From assembly GCA_012515925.1 (NCBI GenBank), contig JAAYXM010000019.1, positions 1 through 7,411 of the forward strand: DNA of 7,411 bases, in the 5' to 3' direction. This DNA is from Clostridiales bacterium. Lineage in GTDB: Bacteria; Bacillota; Clostridia; Oscillospirales; JAAYXM01. Shown here piece by piece: positions 1 through 5,885 of the stretch. Every line of letters begins with the position of its first letter. Position 1 is the stretch's first letter. A model generated the notes under the pieces. It did not search any database and was not told the origin of the DNA. It saw only the letters and a list, made by a program, of their open reading frames with translations. Position numbers and translations under genes: made by a program.

Positions 1-195
1 AGGGTCGGTAAGCTGGAGCTGAACGGATACACGCGTAGCGGTTTCAAAATCATCGAAGGTTTTTTGTTCGAGAATCTGAAGCATGATTATATATTTATCC
101 GCCATACTGCCGTAATATAAAATTTTATCTTTGCGTGAAAAGTTTTTGCCCTTATAGGTGAGGGCATCGCTTTTTTTCTTTTTTGGTGTTGACAT
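1..195 (-). CDS. Small lysine-rich hypothetical protein, C-terminus cut off by window edge
   Basis: An open frame starts at ATG 195-193 and reads leftward off the window, giving 65 residues with no stop. The start is supported by a strong Shine-Dalgarno GGGAGGAA (201-208) at normal spacing. The protein opens with a basic MSTPKKKKSD tail. A mixed region follows with KILYYGSMADKYIIMLQILE at residues 24-43, then a Phe/Asp/Thr stretch ending VQLQLTDP. There is no signal peptide and no clear membrane segment, so a cytosolic location is likely. It lies 62 nt downstream of the aldo/keto reductase on the same strand, with no clear promoter or terminator in the gap, so co-transcription is plausible. 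I do not recognise the family. The YYG..ADKYI.MLQIL pattern looks like a conserved core rather than random sequence, and its function is unknown. The codons for the Lys run contain A-rich tracts that could slip in sequencing or translation. Confidence 0.75.
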   Translation of the reverse strand, partial: MSTPKKKKSDALTYKGKNFSRKDKILYYGSMADKYIIMLQILEQKTFDDFETATRVSVQLQLTDP

Positions 196-257
196 TATTG
201 TTCCTCCCAAATAATTCAAACAACCTGATAAAATAGTAACAGATTGCCGATAAACTG

Positions 258-1202
258 TCAAATTATTTTTATCGCCCACATCGGGCAATGCCCGCTGCAG
301 TACCCGCAGAGAATACACGCCGCCGGGTCGCACACCGCGCGGCCGCCATCTAACCTCATCGCGTTCTGTCCGCAGGCGGCGCGGCAGTTTCCGCAGCCCG
401 TGCACCAATCCTCAACGAGAATCCTGCGTTTTTTATTATTTAGCCGGGCAATATCGGCTTCATCGAATCTGAGGTTTTCAAAATAGTTAACGTTCGCGTC
501 GATTTCCTCGACAGACTGCATGCCAACCGCAATACTGTCCGCAAACGGCAGGGATAATACGTATTTAAAGCATTCGTCCGCGCTTGAAAACAGGTTGCCG
601 CCGCCGAGAGCCTTCATTGTGTATATACCGATGCCCGCGTTGTGCGCGCTGTATAGCGCGGCTTCCATCTCCTCGCGTGTCCCGTCAACTATGCCGAGCC
701 CCTTTATGTTGATAAGCGGGTGTATCACGTCAAGGCCGAGGGCTGTCGCGGCTTTTACCGCCGCTATATGGTGAGTGGACGCGCCCACGGCGCGGATTAC
801 GCCCCTGCTTTTTAAACCGTAAAGGGCTTCGAGCGCCTGCATATGTCCTTTAAACGTAAATTCGCTTTCCTGCTCGTGCAAAAGAAATATCTCTATTACG
901 TCACGGTCAAGCAGCCGCCGCGCCTCATCCACCGCTTCGAGTGCCTGCTCACGCGTGTAGGCGTAGGTTTTCGAGCATACTATCATATCGCCGCCGGCTT
1001 TTTTAAGGCCGTGCCCGATATGGCGGTAGGATTGATAAAATTGCGCGGTATCAACAAAATTGATACCGCGCGCGAAAGCATGTTCTATCAGTTCGCCGCC
1101 GCGTTCCGGTAATAGATTTGCCTGAAGCGGACCCATGGTCAATGCGCCGAAGCATAGCCGCGAGACCTTAAGCCGCGTTTTGCCCAACTCACGATATGTC
1201 AT
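258..1202 (-). CDS. Aldo/keto reductase with C-terminal two-[4Fe-4S] ferredoxin-like domain
   Basis: A 314-residue cytosolic oxidoreductase of the aldo/keto reductase superfamily. Residues about 1-255 form the TIM-barrel part, beginning YRELGKTRLKVSRLCFG. The usual catalytic tetrad is present as D51, Y56, K78 and H109, and FVDTAQFY (49-56) matches the family signature. Residues about 262-314 are a ferredoxin-like tail with Cys 267/270/273/277 (CxxCxxCxxxC) and Cys 296/299/302/306, the latter followed by Pro, which suits two [4Fe-4S] clusters. This architecture is common in anaerobes and suggests electron exchange with ferredoxin or flavin partners, although the substrate cannot be read from sequence. 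The first cluster ends C-Gly rather than the usual C-Pro. ATG 1202-1200 lies 7 nt after the ireB stop. Its likely ribosome site GGAG (1213-1216) covers the last ireB codon, so translation is probably coupled to ireB. It ends at TGA 260-258. Confidence 0.93.
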   Translation of the reverse strand: MTYRELGKTRLKVSRLCFGALTMGPLQANLLPERGGELIEHAFARGINFVDTAQFYQSYRHIGHGLKKAGGDMIVCSKTYAYTREQALEAVDEARRLLDRDVIEIFLLHEQESEFTFKGHMQALEALYGLKSRGVIRAVGASTHHIAAVKAATALGLDVIHPLINIKGLGIVDGTREEMEAALYSAHNAGIGIYTMKALGGGNLFSSADECFKYVLSLPFADSIAVGMQSVEEIDANVNYFENLRFDEADIARLNNKKRRILVEDWCTGCGNCRAACGQNAMRLDGGRAVCDPAACILCGYCSGHCPMWAIKII

Positions 1203-1209
1203 TTAAACT

Positions 1210-1455
1210 CTACTCCGACAGATAGTGGCGGACAAGCTCATGCAGAAGCTCGTCACGGTCGATTTTACGGATAAGGCTTCTCGCGTTGTTGTGGTTTGTA
1301 ATGTAAGTCGGGTCTTCGGAAAGGATATATCCGACAATCTGGCTTATCGGATTATAGCCCTTGCTCTTGAGCGCGTCGTAAATTTCGGTCAAAATATACT
1401 TCATTTCGTTGTCGTTGTCATCCTTAAGGACGAACTTGCGCGTATTGTCAAGCAT
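1210..1455 (-). CDS. ireB: IreB family regulatory phosphoprotein (UPF0297/YrzL)
   Basis: An 81-residue protein that matches the IreB family along its whole length and at the usual size. Visible hallmarks are YDALKSKGYNPISQIVGYIL (residues 26-45), then SEDPTYITNHNNAR, then IRKIDRDELL and a C-terminal HYL. In Enterococcus faecalis, IreB is a substrate of the Ser/Thr kinase IreK (PASTA kinase) and negatively affects cephalosporin resistance, and the Thr residues phosphorylated there are near the N-terminus. Here one Thr (T5) lies in the equivalent N-terminal segment, so phosphorylation at T5 is an inference. The start ATG 1455-1453 follows a clear Shine-Dalgarno AAGGGGG (1463-1469) with 7 nt spacing. 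In many Bacillota this gene sits between alaS and ruvX. Here it follows pheT instead and precedes the aldo/keto reductase by 7 nt, with its own candidate promoter just upstream. Confidence 0.95.
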   Translation of the reverse strand: MLDNTRKFVLKDDNDNEMKYILTEIYDALKSKGYNPISQIVGYILSEDPTYITNHNNARSLIRKIDRDELLHELVRHYLSE

Positions 1456-1488
1456 ACTTTAACCCCCTTACAAAAGTAATACACTACT

Positions 1489-1517
1489 ATGATAATACAT
1501 TTTCACCGTCATGTAAA
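1489..1517 (-). promoter_or_regulatory. Candidate sigma-A promoter for ireB and aldo/keto reductase
   Basis: On the minus strand, TTTACA (1517-1512) and TATCAT (1494-1489) are separated by exactly 17 nt. They lie in the 86-nt gap between pheT and ireB. The predicted start near 1482 would give a leader of about 27 nt containing the AAGGGGG ribosome site. The match is good at -35 and fair at -10. No operator was recognised. Confidence 0.5.
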
Positions 1518-1528
1518 TACAACGGCGG

Positions 1529-1564
1529 AAAAAAACGGGATTTATTCGCGTAATAACGCCCCGT
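1529..1564 (-). terminator. Possible weak intrinsic terminator at the end of pheT
   Basis: On the minus strand, ACGGG (1564-1560) can pair with CCCGT (1539-1535), with an inner GCGT-TATT-ACGC hairpin (1559-1548) stacked directly on the 5' arm and an 8-nt bulge on the other side. A run of seven T follows (1535-1529; its first T is also part of the stem). The structure overlaps the last pheT codons and its TAA stop (1544-1542). Thermodynamically it is modest, so it may be leaky, leaving part of the pheST transcript to read into ireB. Confidence 0.35.
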
Positions 1565-3938
1565 AACTATCTTTCAGCGCCAGAAGCGCTTTATTAATAA
1601 ACGCGTCCGCCTCGTCGTCGCGCAGCGTGTGGTCCGGGGAGCGGAGCGTAAGCGAGAACGCGACGCTCTTTTTGTCCTTTTCCACCTGACCGCCCGTATA
1701 TACGTCGAAAAGCACGATATCCTCCAGAATGCCCGTAGAGCATGAACGTATGCACTTTTCAAGCCTTGAAACCGGAAGATTTATATCGCATACCAACGCG
1801 ATGTCGCGCGTGATTGCCGGGAATTTAGGAAGCGGCTTGTATTCAAGCTCGGGCTGCACCGCGTTCATCAACGCTTCGACCGAAAGGTCGGCCAAATAAA
1901 CCGGTATGTCGATATCAAAGCACGACAGCACCTTCGGGTGAATTTCACCGATAACGCCGAGCGTTAAATCACCCGAGGAGATTTTCGCGCAGCGCCCGGG
2001 ATGATAGGGAAGGTGAGAAGCCGGCTCGAACTCGACGTCCGCGATAAGCAGCGTTTTAAAAAGCGTTTCAAGCGCGCCTTTAAGCGTGTAAAAGTCGTTT
2101 CCCTTGCCGTAAGAGCCGAGGATATACATGGCGTTCTCGTCCGGGAGACGGTTTAAGTCGGCCTCTCCGTCGGGGCTCAACTTCGGCAGATATACTCTTC
2201 CGAGCTCATAAAACCTTGCCGTCATGTTCCTGCTGCTTATGTTTTTGGAGATAACCTCGAGCATCGAGGGGATAAGCGTTGTGCGCATGGCGCTTGTCTC
2301 GTCACCCAGCGGGTTTCGAATCGAAATATACTTTCTGAGATTTGAGCCCTCGGGCAGCATAAGCCTGTCATAAAAGGCGGGGTTTATAAAAGAATAGGTG
2401 AAGCATTCGGAAAATCCGAGCGCCCGGCTTGTCGCGCCTATGGATTTTTCAAAAAGCCTGTTTTTATCATAGCCGCCCTGCGTATTCTCGCCGCGCAGCG
2501 GTGTGGATTCGATATTATTATACCCGTAAAGCCTCGCGACCTCCTCGGCGATATCCGCTGTGCATTCGATATCCGCCCTGAATGAGGGTATTCCGATTAT
2601 CCCGTCACCGAACGAAAAACCGAGAGGCTTAAGGATTTCCTTCATCTTTTCGGAATCGATATCGGTTCCGAGAAGCGCGTTTATACGCTTCGGGTCAAAC
2701 GGAATAACACGCTCTGAGTACGTATATGATTTAACGTCGATAACGCCTTTAAGCACGCGCCCGGCGCCGAGCGATTCAACAAGCTCGCAAGCGCGTTCAA
2801 GGGCCGGCAGCGCGTTTTCGGCGTCAAGACCCTTTTCAAAACGCGCGGAGGAGTCTGTGCGAAGCCCCAGCGCACGCGAGGTATTTCTGACACTCGCCGC
2901 TTTAAAGCAGGCGGACTCGAAAACCACGGTGTTCGTGTCTTCGCCGATTTCGCTGTTGGAGCCGCCCATAACACCCGCGACCGCGACAGGCAGGCTTTCG
3001 TCGGCAATCACAAGCATGTCTTTGTTTAAAGTATGCTCGCGTTCATCGATGGTAGTGATTTTTTCGCCGTCCTTTGCGCGGCGCACGACGATTCTTCCGG
3101 CGCCGAGCAGCCTGTAATCAAACGCGTGCATCGGCTGACCGTACTCGAGCATAACATAGTTTGTTATATCGACTATATTATTGATAGGCCGGATTCCCGA
3201 GGCGTGCAGCCGCTCGCGCATCCATTTCGGAGAGGGTTCGATTTTAACGTCACATACCATGCGCGCGGTGTAGCGCGGACATAAATCCGGGTCCTCCACA
3301 CTGACAGACAGGTGATTCTCTGCAGGCTCATCGCTTTCACGGACCTCGGGCGTATGAGCTTTAAACTCTTTTCCGAAGGTTGCCGCGGCTTCGCGGGCAA
3401 GACCGATTACGCTCATGCAGTCCGGACGGTTTGAGGTTATTTCAAACTCAAACGCGATATCGTCAAGACCAAGTATTGTTCTGATATCCGTGCCGGGCTT
3501 TGCTTCACCGTCTAAAATCAGAATGCCGTCCTCATCAGCGTCCGGCAGGTTATTTTTAGTAAGGCCGAGCTCATTTATCGAGCAGAGCATACCGAATGAA
3601 TCAATACCGCGGAGCTTTCCCGCGTTGATTTTAACGCCGCCGGGTAGTGTTGAACCGTCAAGCGCGACAGGCACAGAATCGCCGGCTTTTACATTCGTGG
3701 CTCCGGTGACAACCTGAACGGTATTGTTCCCGACGTCAATCATGCAGACCGAAAGCTTATCCGCGTTCGGGTGCTTCGCGACGGATTCGATTTTTCCGAC
3801 CACGACGTTTTGTATTTCGCCGCCGAGCTCATGCACCGCCTCGACTTTTGAGCCGGACATTGTCATACTATCCGCGAATTCCTCGGGGGAGACGTCTATA
3901 TTAACGAATTCGGACAGCCATTTATATGATAAAACCAT
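1542..3938 (-). CDS. pheT: Phenylalanyl-tRNA synthetase beta subunit
   Basis: A 798-residue beta subunit of the cytosolic alpha2-beta2 phenylalanyl-tRNA synthetase, which charges tRNA-Phe. This is the normal full length for the bacterial form. The domains in order are: an N-terminal segment MVLSYKWLSEFV; the EMAP/OB-fold tRNA-binding domain (about 40-150, with VAKHPNADKL and GMLCS.NELGL); the B3/B4 editing region (about 210-390, with INNIVDITNYV, GQPMHAFD and AVAGVMGG) that removes mischarged Tyr; the B5 domain (about 405-475, with PSFRADI..TADIAEEVARLYGY); the synthetase-like core; and the C-terminal ferredoxin-fold anticodon-binding domain (about 701-798, with LPKFPAITRDIALV). Its ATG (3938-3936) lies 1 nt after the pheS stop. 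A GGGGG ribosome site within the end of pheS makes translational coupling likely. The frame is intact and nothing important is missing. Confidence 0.98.
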   Translation of the reverse strand: MVLSYKWLSEFVNIDVSPEEFADSMTMSGSKVEAVHELGGEIQNVVVGKIESVAKHPNADKLSVCMIDVGNNTVQVVTGATNVKAGDSVPVALDGSTLPGGVKINAGKLRGIDSFGMLCSINELGLTKNNLPDADEDGILILDGEAKPGTDIRTILGLDDIAFEFEITSNRPDCMSVIGLAREAAATFGKEFKAHTPEVRESDEPAENHLSVSVEDPDLCPRYTARMVCDVKIEPSPKWMRERLHASGIRPINNIVDITNYVMLEYGQPMHAFDYRLLGAGRIVVRRAKDGEKITTIDEREHTLNKDMLVIADESLPVAVAGVMGGSNSEIGEDTNTVVFESACFKAASVRNTSRALGLRTDSSARFEKGLDAENALPALERACELVESLGAGRVLKGVIDVKSYTYSERVIPFDPKRINALLGTDIDSEKMKEILKPLGFSFGDGIIGIPSFRADIECTADIAEEVARLYGYNNIESTPLRGENTQGGYDKNRLFEKSIGATSRALGFSECFTYSFINPAFYDRLMLPEGSNLRKYISIRNPLGDETSAMRTTLIPSMLEVISKNISSRNMTARFYELGRVYLPKLSPDGEADLNRLPDENAMYILGSYGKGNDFYTLKGALETLFKTLLIADVEFEPASHLPYHPGRCAKISSGDLTLGVIGEIHPKVLSCFDIDIPVYLADLSVEALMNAVQPELEYKPLPKFPAITRDIALVCDINLPVSRLEKCIRSCSTGILEDIVLFDVYTGGQVEKDKKSVAFSLTLRSPDHTLRDDEADAFINKALLALKDSYGALLRE

Positions 3939-3939
3939 G

Positions 3940-4971
3940 TTACATTACCCCCTGAAACTGCTTTAGGAAACGCAAATCGTTCTCATAAAACAGCCTTATA
4001 TCCTTAATACCGTATCTTCTCATAGTAATCCGCTCAAGGCCGATGCCGAACGCGAAGCCGCTGTATACATCCGGGTCGATGCCGCAGATTTCGAGCACCT
4101 TCGGGTGCACAAGCCCCGCGCCCAGAACCTCAATCCAGCCCTCGTTCTTGCACAGACGGCAGCCCTTGCCCTGGCAGTTAAAGCACATAATATCCATTTC
4201 GGCGGAGGGCTCGGTGAACTGGAAGTGATGCGGGCGGAAGCGCGCGCGCGCCTGCTCGCCGTACAAGCGTTTCGCGAACACCTCGAGGGTGCCCTTCAAA
4301 TCGCCCATCGTAACGCCCTTATCCACGACGAGACCTTCAATCTGGTGGAAAAGAGGGGAGTGGGTGGCGTCTATTTCATCGCTTCTGAAAACGCGCCCCG
4401 GCGATACAATCTTAATCGGAGGCTTGTTTTTCTCCATATGCCGTATCTGTACCGAGGACGTCTGGGTGCGAAGCAAAACATTATCGGTGATATAAAACGT
4501 GTCCTGTGTGTCACGGGCGGGGTGGTCGCGCGGGATGTTCAGCGCCTCGAAATTATAGTAATCATATTCAACCTCGGGACCTTCAACAACCTTATATCCC
4601 ATGCCCACAAAAATGCTCAGTGCCTCGTCGAGCACGATTGACATAGGATGCTTATGACCCAACGGCTGGGGGGTGCCCGGGATAGTAACGTCTATTTTTT
4701 CGGCGGCAAGGCGGGAAGTTAAAGCTATCTCCTCGAGCCTTGCGCGGGCAATCTCTATCTGTGATTCGATATATTCACGGGTTTCGTTCGCCAACTGACC
4801 GATAACCGGACGCATCTCGGCGCTTAAGCCGCCCATCTGCTTTAATACGGAGGTAAGCTCGCCCTTTTTACCGAAAAACCTGACACGCAGCGTGTCAAGC
4901 TCGGGAACGGAGTCGGCTTTGACGATGGCCTGCTCTGCGGCGGCGCGGATTTGCGCAAGCTGTTCTTTCAT
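3940..4971 (-). CDS. pheS: Phenylalanyl-tRNA synthetase alpha subunit
   Basis: A 343-residue catalytic alpha subunit of the class II phenylalanyl-tRNA synthetase, full length for bacteria. Residues 1-90 form the N-terminal coiled-coil arm that contacts tRNA. The catalytic core follows, with motif 1 around GHKHPMSIVLDE (105-116), motif 2 around RVFRSDEIDATHSPLFHQIE (193-212), and motif 3 around FAFGIGLERITMRRYG (306-321). A307 in FAFG corresponds to the E. coli alanine that limits amino acid size. Four cysteines, C263, C266, C271 and C274, form a CxxCxxxxCxxC knuckle before GWIEVLGAGLVHP, as in the Bacillus subtilis protein, so this is ordinary for the phylum. The ATG at 4971 is preceded by GGGAG (4985-4981) with 9 nt spacing. 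It is the first gene of the pheST unit and is expressed from a promoter close upstream. No T-box leader was seen. Confidence 0.98.
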   Translation of the reverse strand: MKEQLAQIRAAAEQAIVKADSVPELDTLRVRFFGKKGELTSVLKQMGGLSAEMRPVIGQLANETREYIESQIEIARARLEEIALTSRLAAEKIDVTIPGTPQPLGHKHPMSIVLDEALSIFVGMGYKVVEGPEVEYDYYNFEALNIPRDHPARDTQDTFYITDNVLLRTQTSSVQIRHMEKNKPPIKIVSPGRVFRSDEIDATHSPLFHQIEGLVVDKGVTMGDLKGTLEVFAKRLYGEQARARFRPHHFQFTEPSAEMDIMCFNCQGKGCRLCKNEGWIEVLGAGLVHPKVLEICGIDPDVYSGFAFGIGLERITMRRYGIKDIRLFYENDLRFLKQFQGVM

Positions 4972-5004
4972 TTTTGATATCTCCCATCATAATGCAGTGT
5001 ATAA

Positions 5005-5033
5005 TCTATATTTTTACCATAATTTATCGGTAA
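5005..5033 (-). promoter_or_regulatory. Candidate sigma-A promoter for pheST
   Basis: On the minus strand, TTACCG (5033-5028) and TATAGA (5010-5005) have an exact 17-nt spacer. The start would fall near 4998, giving a leader of about 27 nt that is too short for a T-box or a classical attenuator. The -35 match is weak (TTACCG against TTGACA) and the -10 is good. A TTGCAA just upstream (5039-5034) is an alternative -35, but it would need a 23-nt spacer and is less likely. Confidence 0.45.
5014..5033. promoter_or_regulatory. Inverted repeat TTACC-N10-GGTAA over the pheS promoter
   Basis: TTACC (5014-5018) and GGTAA (5029-5033) form a perfect 5-bp dyad with a 10-bp spacer, about two helical turns end to end. 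The right arm overlaps the predicted pheS -35 box and the left arm lies just upstream of the -10. The placement suits a repressor operator, but a short dyad in AT-rich DNA can arise by chance. Confidence 0.3.
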
Positions 5034-5081
5034 TTGCAAGGAAAATGTGAATAAGAGGCAGTTTCCGGATTTCTCTCACTC

Positions 5082-5122
5082 AAGGGGGAGAAAAATCCCC
5101 ATCATAATAATTCTCCTTTTTT
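5082..5122 (+). terminator. Terminator-like hairpin facing right, with a competing alternative stem
   Basis: On the plus strand GGAGAA (5087-5092) pairs perfectly with TTCTCC (5111-5116) and is followed by six T (5117-5122). The stem can be extended outward by three G-U and two A-U pairs using part of the T run. A second stem, GGGGA (5085-5089) with TCCCC (5096-5100), shares bases 5087-5089 with the first, so the two are mutually exclusive. This resembles a terminator/antiterminator choice. No rightward gene precedes it, so what it would terminate is unclear. Confidence 0.35.
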
Positions 5123-5134
5123 CTTCAAACCGCG

Positions 5135-5176
5135 GGAAAAAAGCAAATAAAAGATAGCTTTTCTCCGACTTTTTTT
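5135..5176 (+). terminator. Second terminator-like hairpin facing right
   Basis: GGAAAAAAGC (5135-5144) pairs with GCTTTTCTCC (5157-5166) in a 10-position stem with one A-C mismatch and a 12-nt loop. After GAC comes a run of seven T (5170-5176). It ends three bases before the -35 box of the next promoter, so it could insulate the XRE-cupin operon from upstream transcription. The A-rich stem is weak, which lowers confidence. Confidence 0.35.
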
Positions 5177-5178
5177 CC

Positions 5179-5207
5179 TTGACACGATACAATAATTATG
5201 CTATATT
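5179..5207 (+). promoter_or_regulatory. Consensus sigma-A promoter for the XRE-cupin/acyl-CoA synthetase operon
   Basis: TTGACA (5179-5184) and TATATT (5202-5207) are separated by exactly 17 nt, a near-perfect housekeeping promoter. Start is expected near 5213-5215, giving a leader of about 97 nt. The spacer holds the small palindrome ATAATTAT (5192-5199), a possible regulator contact, though such AT palindromes are common. Confidence 0.8.
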
Positions 5208-5213
5208 TTAGTA

Positions 5214-5310
5214 ACAGGCGAAAGCCTTAAAAACCTCATATACTTTGCCCCGTCACTTTATTTTCACAGACGGGGATTAGTTTTATTTATGCTTAAAAGG
5301 AGGATTTATT
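5214..5310 (+). promoter_or_regulatory. Structured 5' leader of the XRE-cupin gene
   Basis: The predicted leader begins almost at once with a small hairpin, AGGC-GAAA-GCCT (5216-5227), which carries a GNRA tetraloop. Further on, CCCCGTC (5248-5254) pairs perfectly with GACGGGG (5269-5275) around a 14-nt loop. The following sequence, ATTAGTTTTATTTATG, is U-rich but interrupted, so it is a poor terminator. CCTC (5234-5237) could pair with GAGG in the ribosome site (5300-5303). I could not match this to a riboswitch class I know. Confidence 0.45.
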
Positions 5311-5868
5311 ATGACTGAGCAGCTTGGTCTCATAGCGGAGCGAATAAAAAATCTCAGAGAGATTTTGAAAATCAGCGTTGAGGAAATAGCGGAAAAATGC
5401 GGTCTTTCGGTGGAAGAGTATCTAAGCTATGAACGCGCCGAGGTGGATTTTTCCTTTTCCGTGCTGCACAATATCGCGAAGGTCCTGGGTATCGATGTTA
5501 CCGATATCATCACGGGCGAGAGCGCGAAGCTGTCAAAATTCATAGTAACCCGCGCGGGCGGCGGACACAGCATTCAGAGAAACAACGCCTATGAATACAA
5601 GCATCTCGCGTTAAACTTCCAGAACAAGATAATCGAGCCGTTTATGGTGACACTGGACCCGCTTTACAAAATTGGCTCACTAAAGCTCAACTCCCACGCG
5701 GGGCAGGAATTCGACTATGTTATAGAGGGCGAGCTAAAGATAATCTTAGACAACAAGGAAATCACGCTCCGTGAAGGTGACTCGTTGTTCTATGATTCTT
5801 CAATACCGCACGCAATGTACGCTTTAAATAACGTACCAGCTAAGTTTCTCGCGATTGTGACTAAATGA
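5311..5868 (+). CDS. XRE-family HTH regulator with C-terminal cupin domain
   Basis: A 185-residue one-component transcription regulator. Residues about 8-66 form a lambda-repressor-like helix-turn-helix (RIKNLREILKISVEEIAEKC, then GLSVEEYLSYERAEVDFSFS, ending LHNIAKVLGIDVTDI). Residues about 105-183 form a cupin barrel. Its first motif has H129, E133 and G140 (HAGQEFDYVIEG), and its second has G156, P166 and H167 (GDSLFYDSSIPH). The first metal-ligand His of the classic cupin motif is Asn127 here, so metal binding may be altered. In such proteins the cupin is thought to bind a small effector. The start is set by AGGAGG (5298-5303) with a 7-nt spacer. It shares a strong promoter and a short gap with the downstream acyl-CoA synthetase, so it most likely controls that gene, and the ligand may be the substrate or product of the ligase (inference). 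Its own control could be autoregulatory. Confidence 0.93.
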   Translation: MTEQLGLIAERIKNLREILKISVEEIAEKCGLSVEEYLSYERAEVDFSFSVLHNIAKVLGIDVTDIITGESAKLSKFIVTRAGGGHSIQRNNAYEYKHLALNFQNKIIEPFMVTLDPLYKIGSLKLNSHAGQEFDYVIEGELKIILDNKEITLREGDSLFYDSSIPHAMYALNNVPAKFLAIVTK

Positions 5869-5885
5869 CAGAGGAGTAAAACATT

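Larger units (their letters stand above)
4972..5310. other. Divergent intergenic region between pheS and the XRE-cupin gene
   Basis: 339 bp of AT-rich sequence with no credible protein gene. From left to right it holds the pheS ribosome site, a leftward promoter with an inverted repeat over it, a purine/pyrimidine-rich stretch, two rightward terminator-like hairpins (5082-5122 and 5135-5176), a consensus rightward promoter, and a roughly 97-nt leader with two small hairpins. On the pheS-sense strand I looked for the conserved T-box core (AGGGTGG followed by ACCGCG) and did not find it. A tiny 9-codon frame with a ribosome site was seen on the minus strand (about 5104-5075) but has no promoter support. 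Confidence 0.8.

Noticed and set aside
178..184. A-AAA-AAG slippery heptamer (minus strand) in the Lys run of the leftmost gene
   Set aside because: A -1 shift would hit a stop after eight codons, and no stimulatory structure was noticed. It is probably an incidental result of the Lys codons.
2560..3117. Plus-strand open frame of 185 codons inside pheT
   Set aside because: It is Ser/Arg/Pro-rich shadow sequence antisense to the conserved B3/B4-B5 part of pheT, with no family resemblance.
4105..4641. Plus-strand open frame of 178 codons inside pheS
   Set aside because: It is antisense to the catalytic core of pheS and shows no domain or promoter support.
5075..5104. Minus-strand nine-codon frame MMGIFLPLE preceded by AAGGAG, as a possible pheST leader peptide
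   Set aside because: It has a single Phe, no recognisable upstream promoter on that strand, and a strong candidate pheS promoter lies downstream of it. Phe-rich attenuation is not supported.
5128..5136. ACCGCGGG, which recalls part of the T-box core
   Set aside because: It lies on the strand opposite pheS and lacks the preceding AGGGTGG element, so the match is partial and probably chance.
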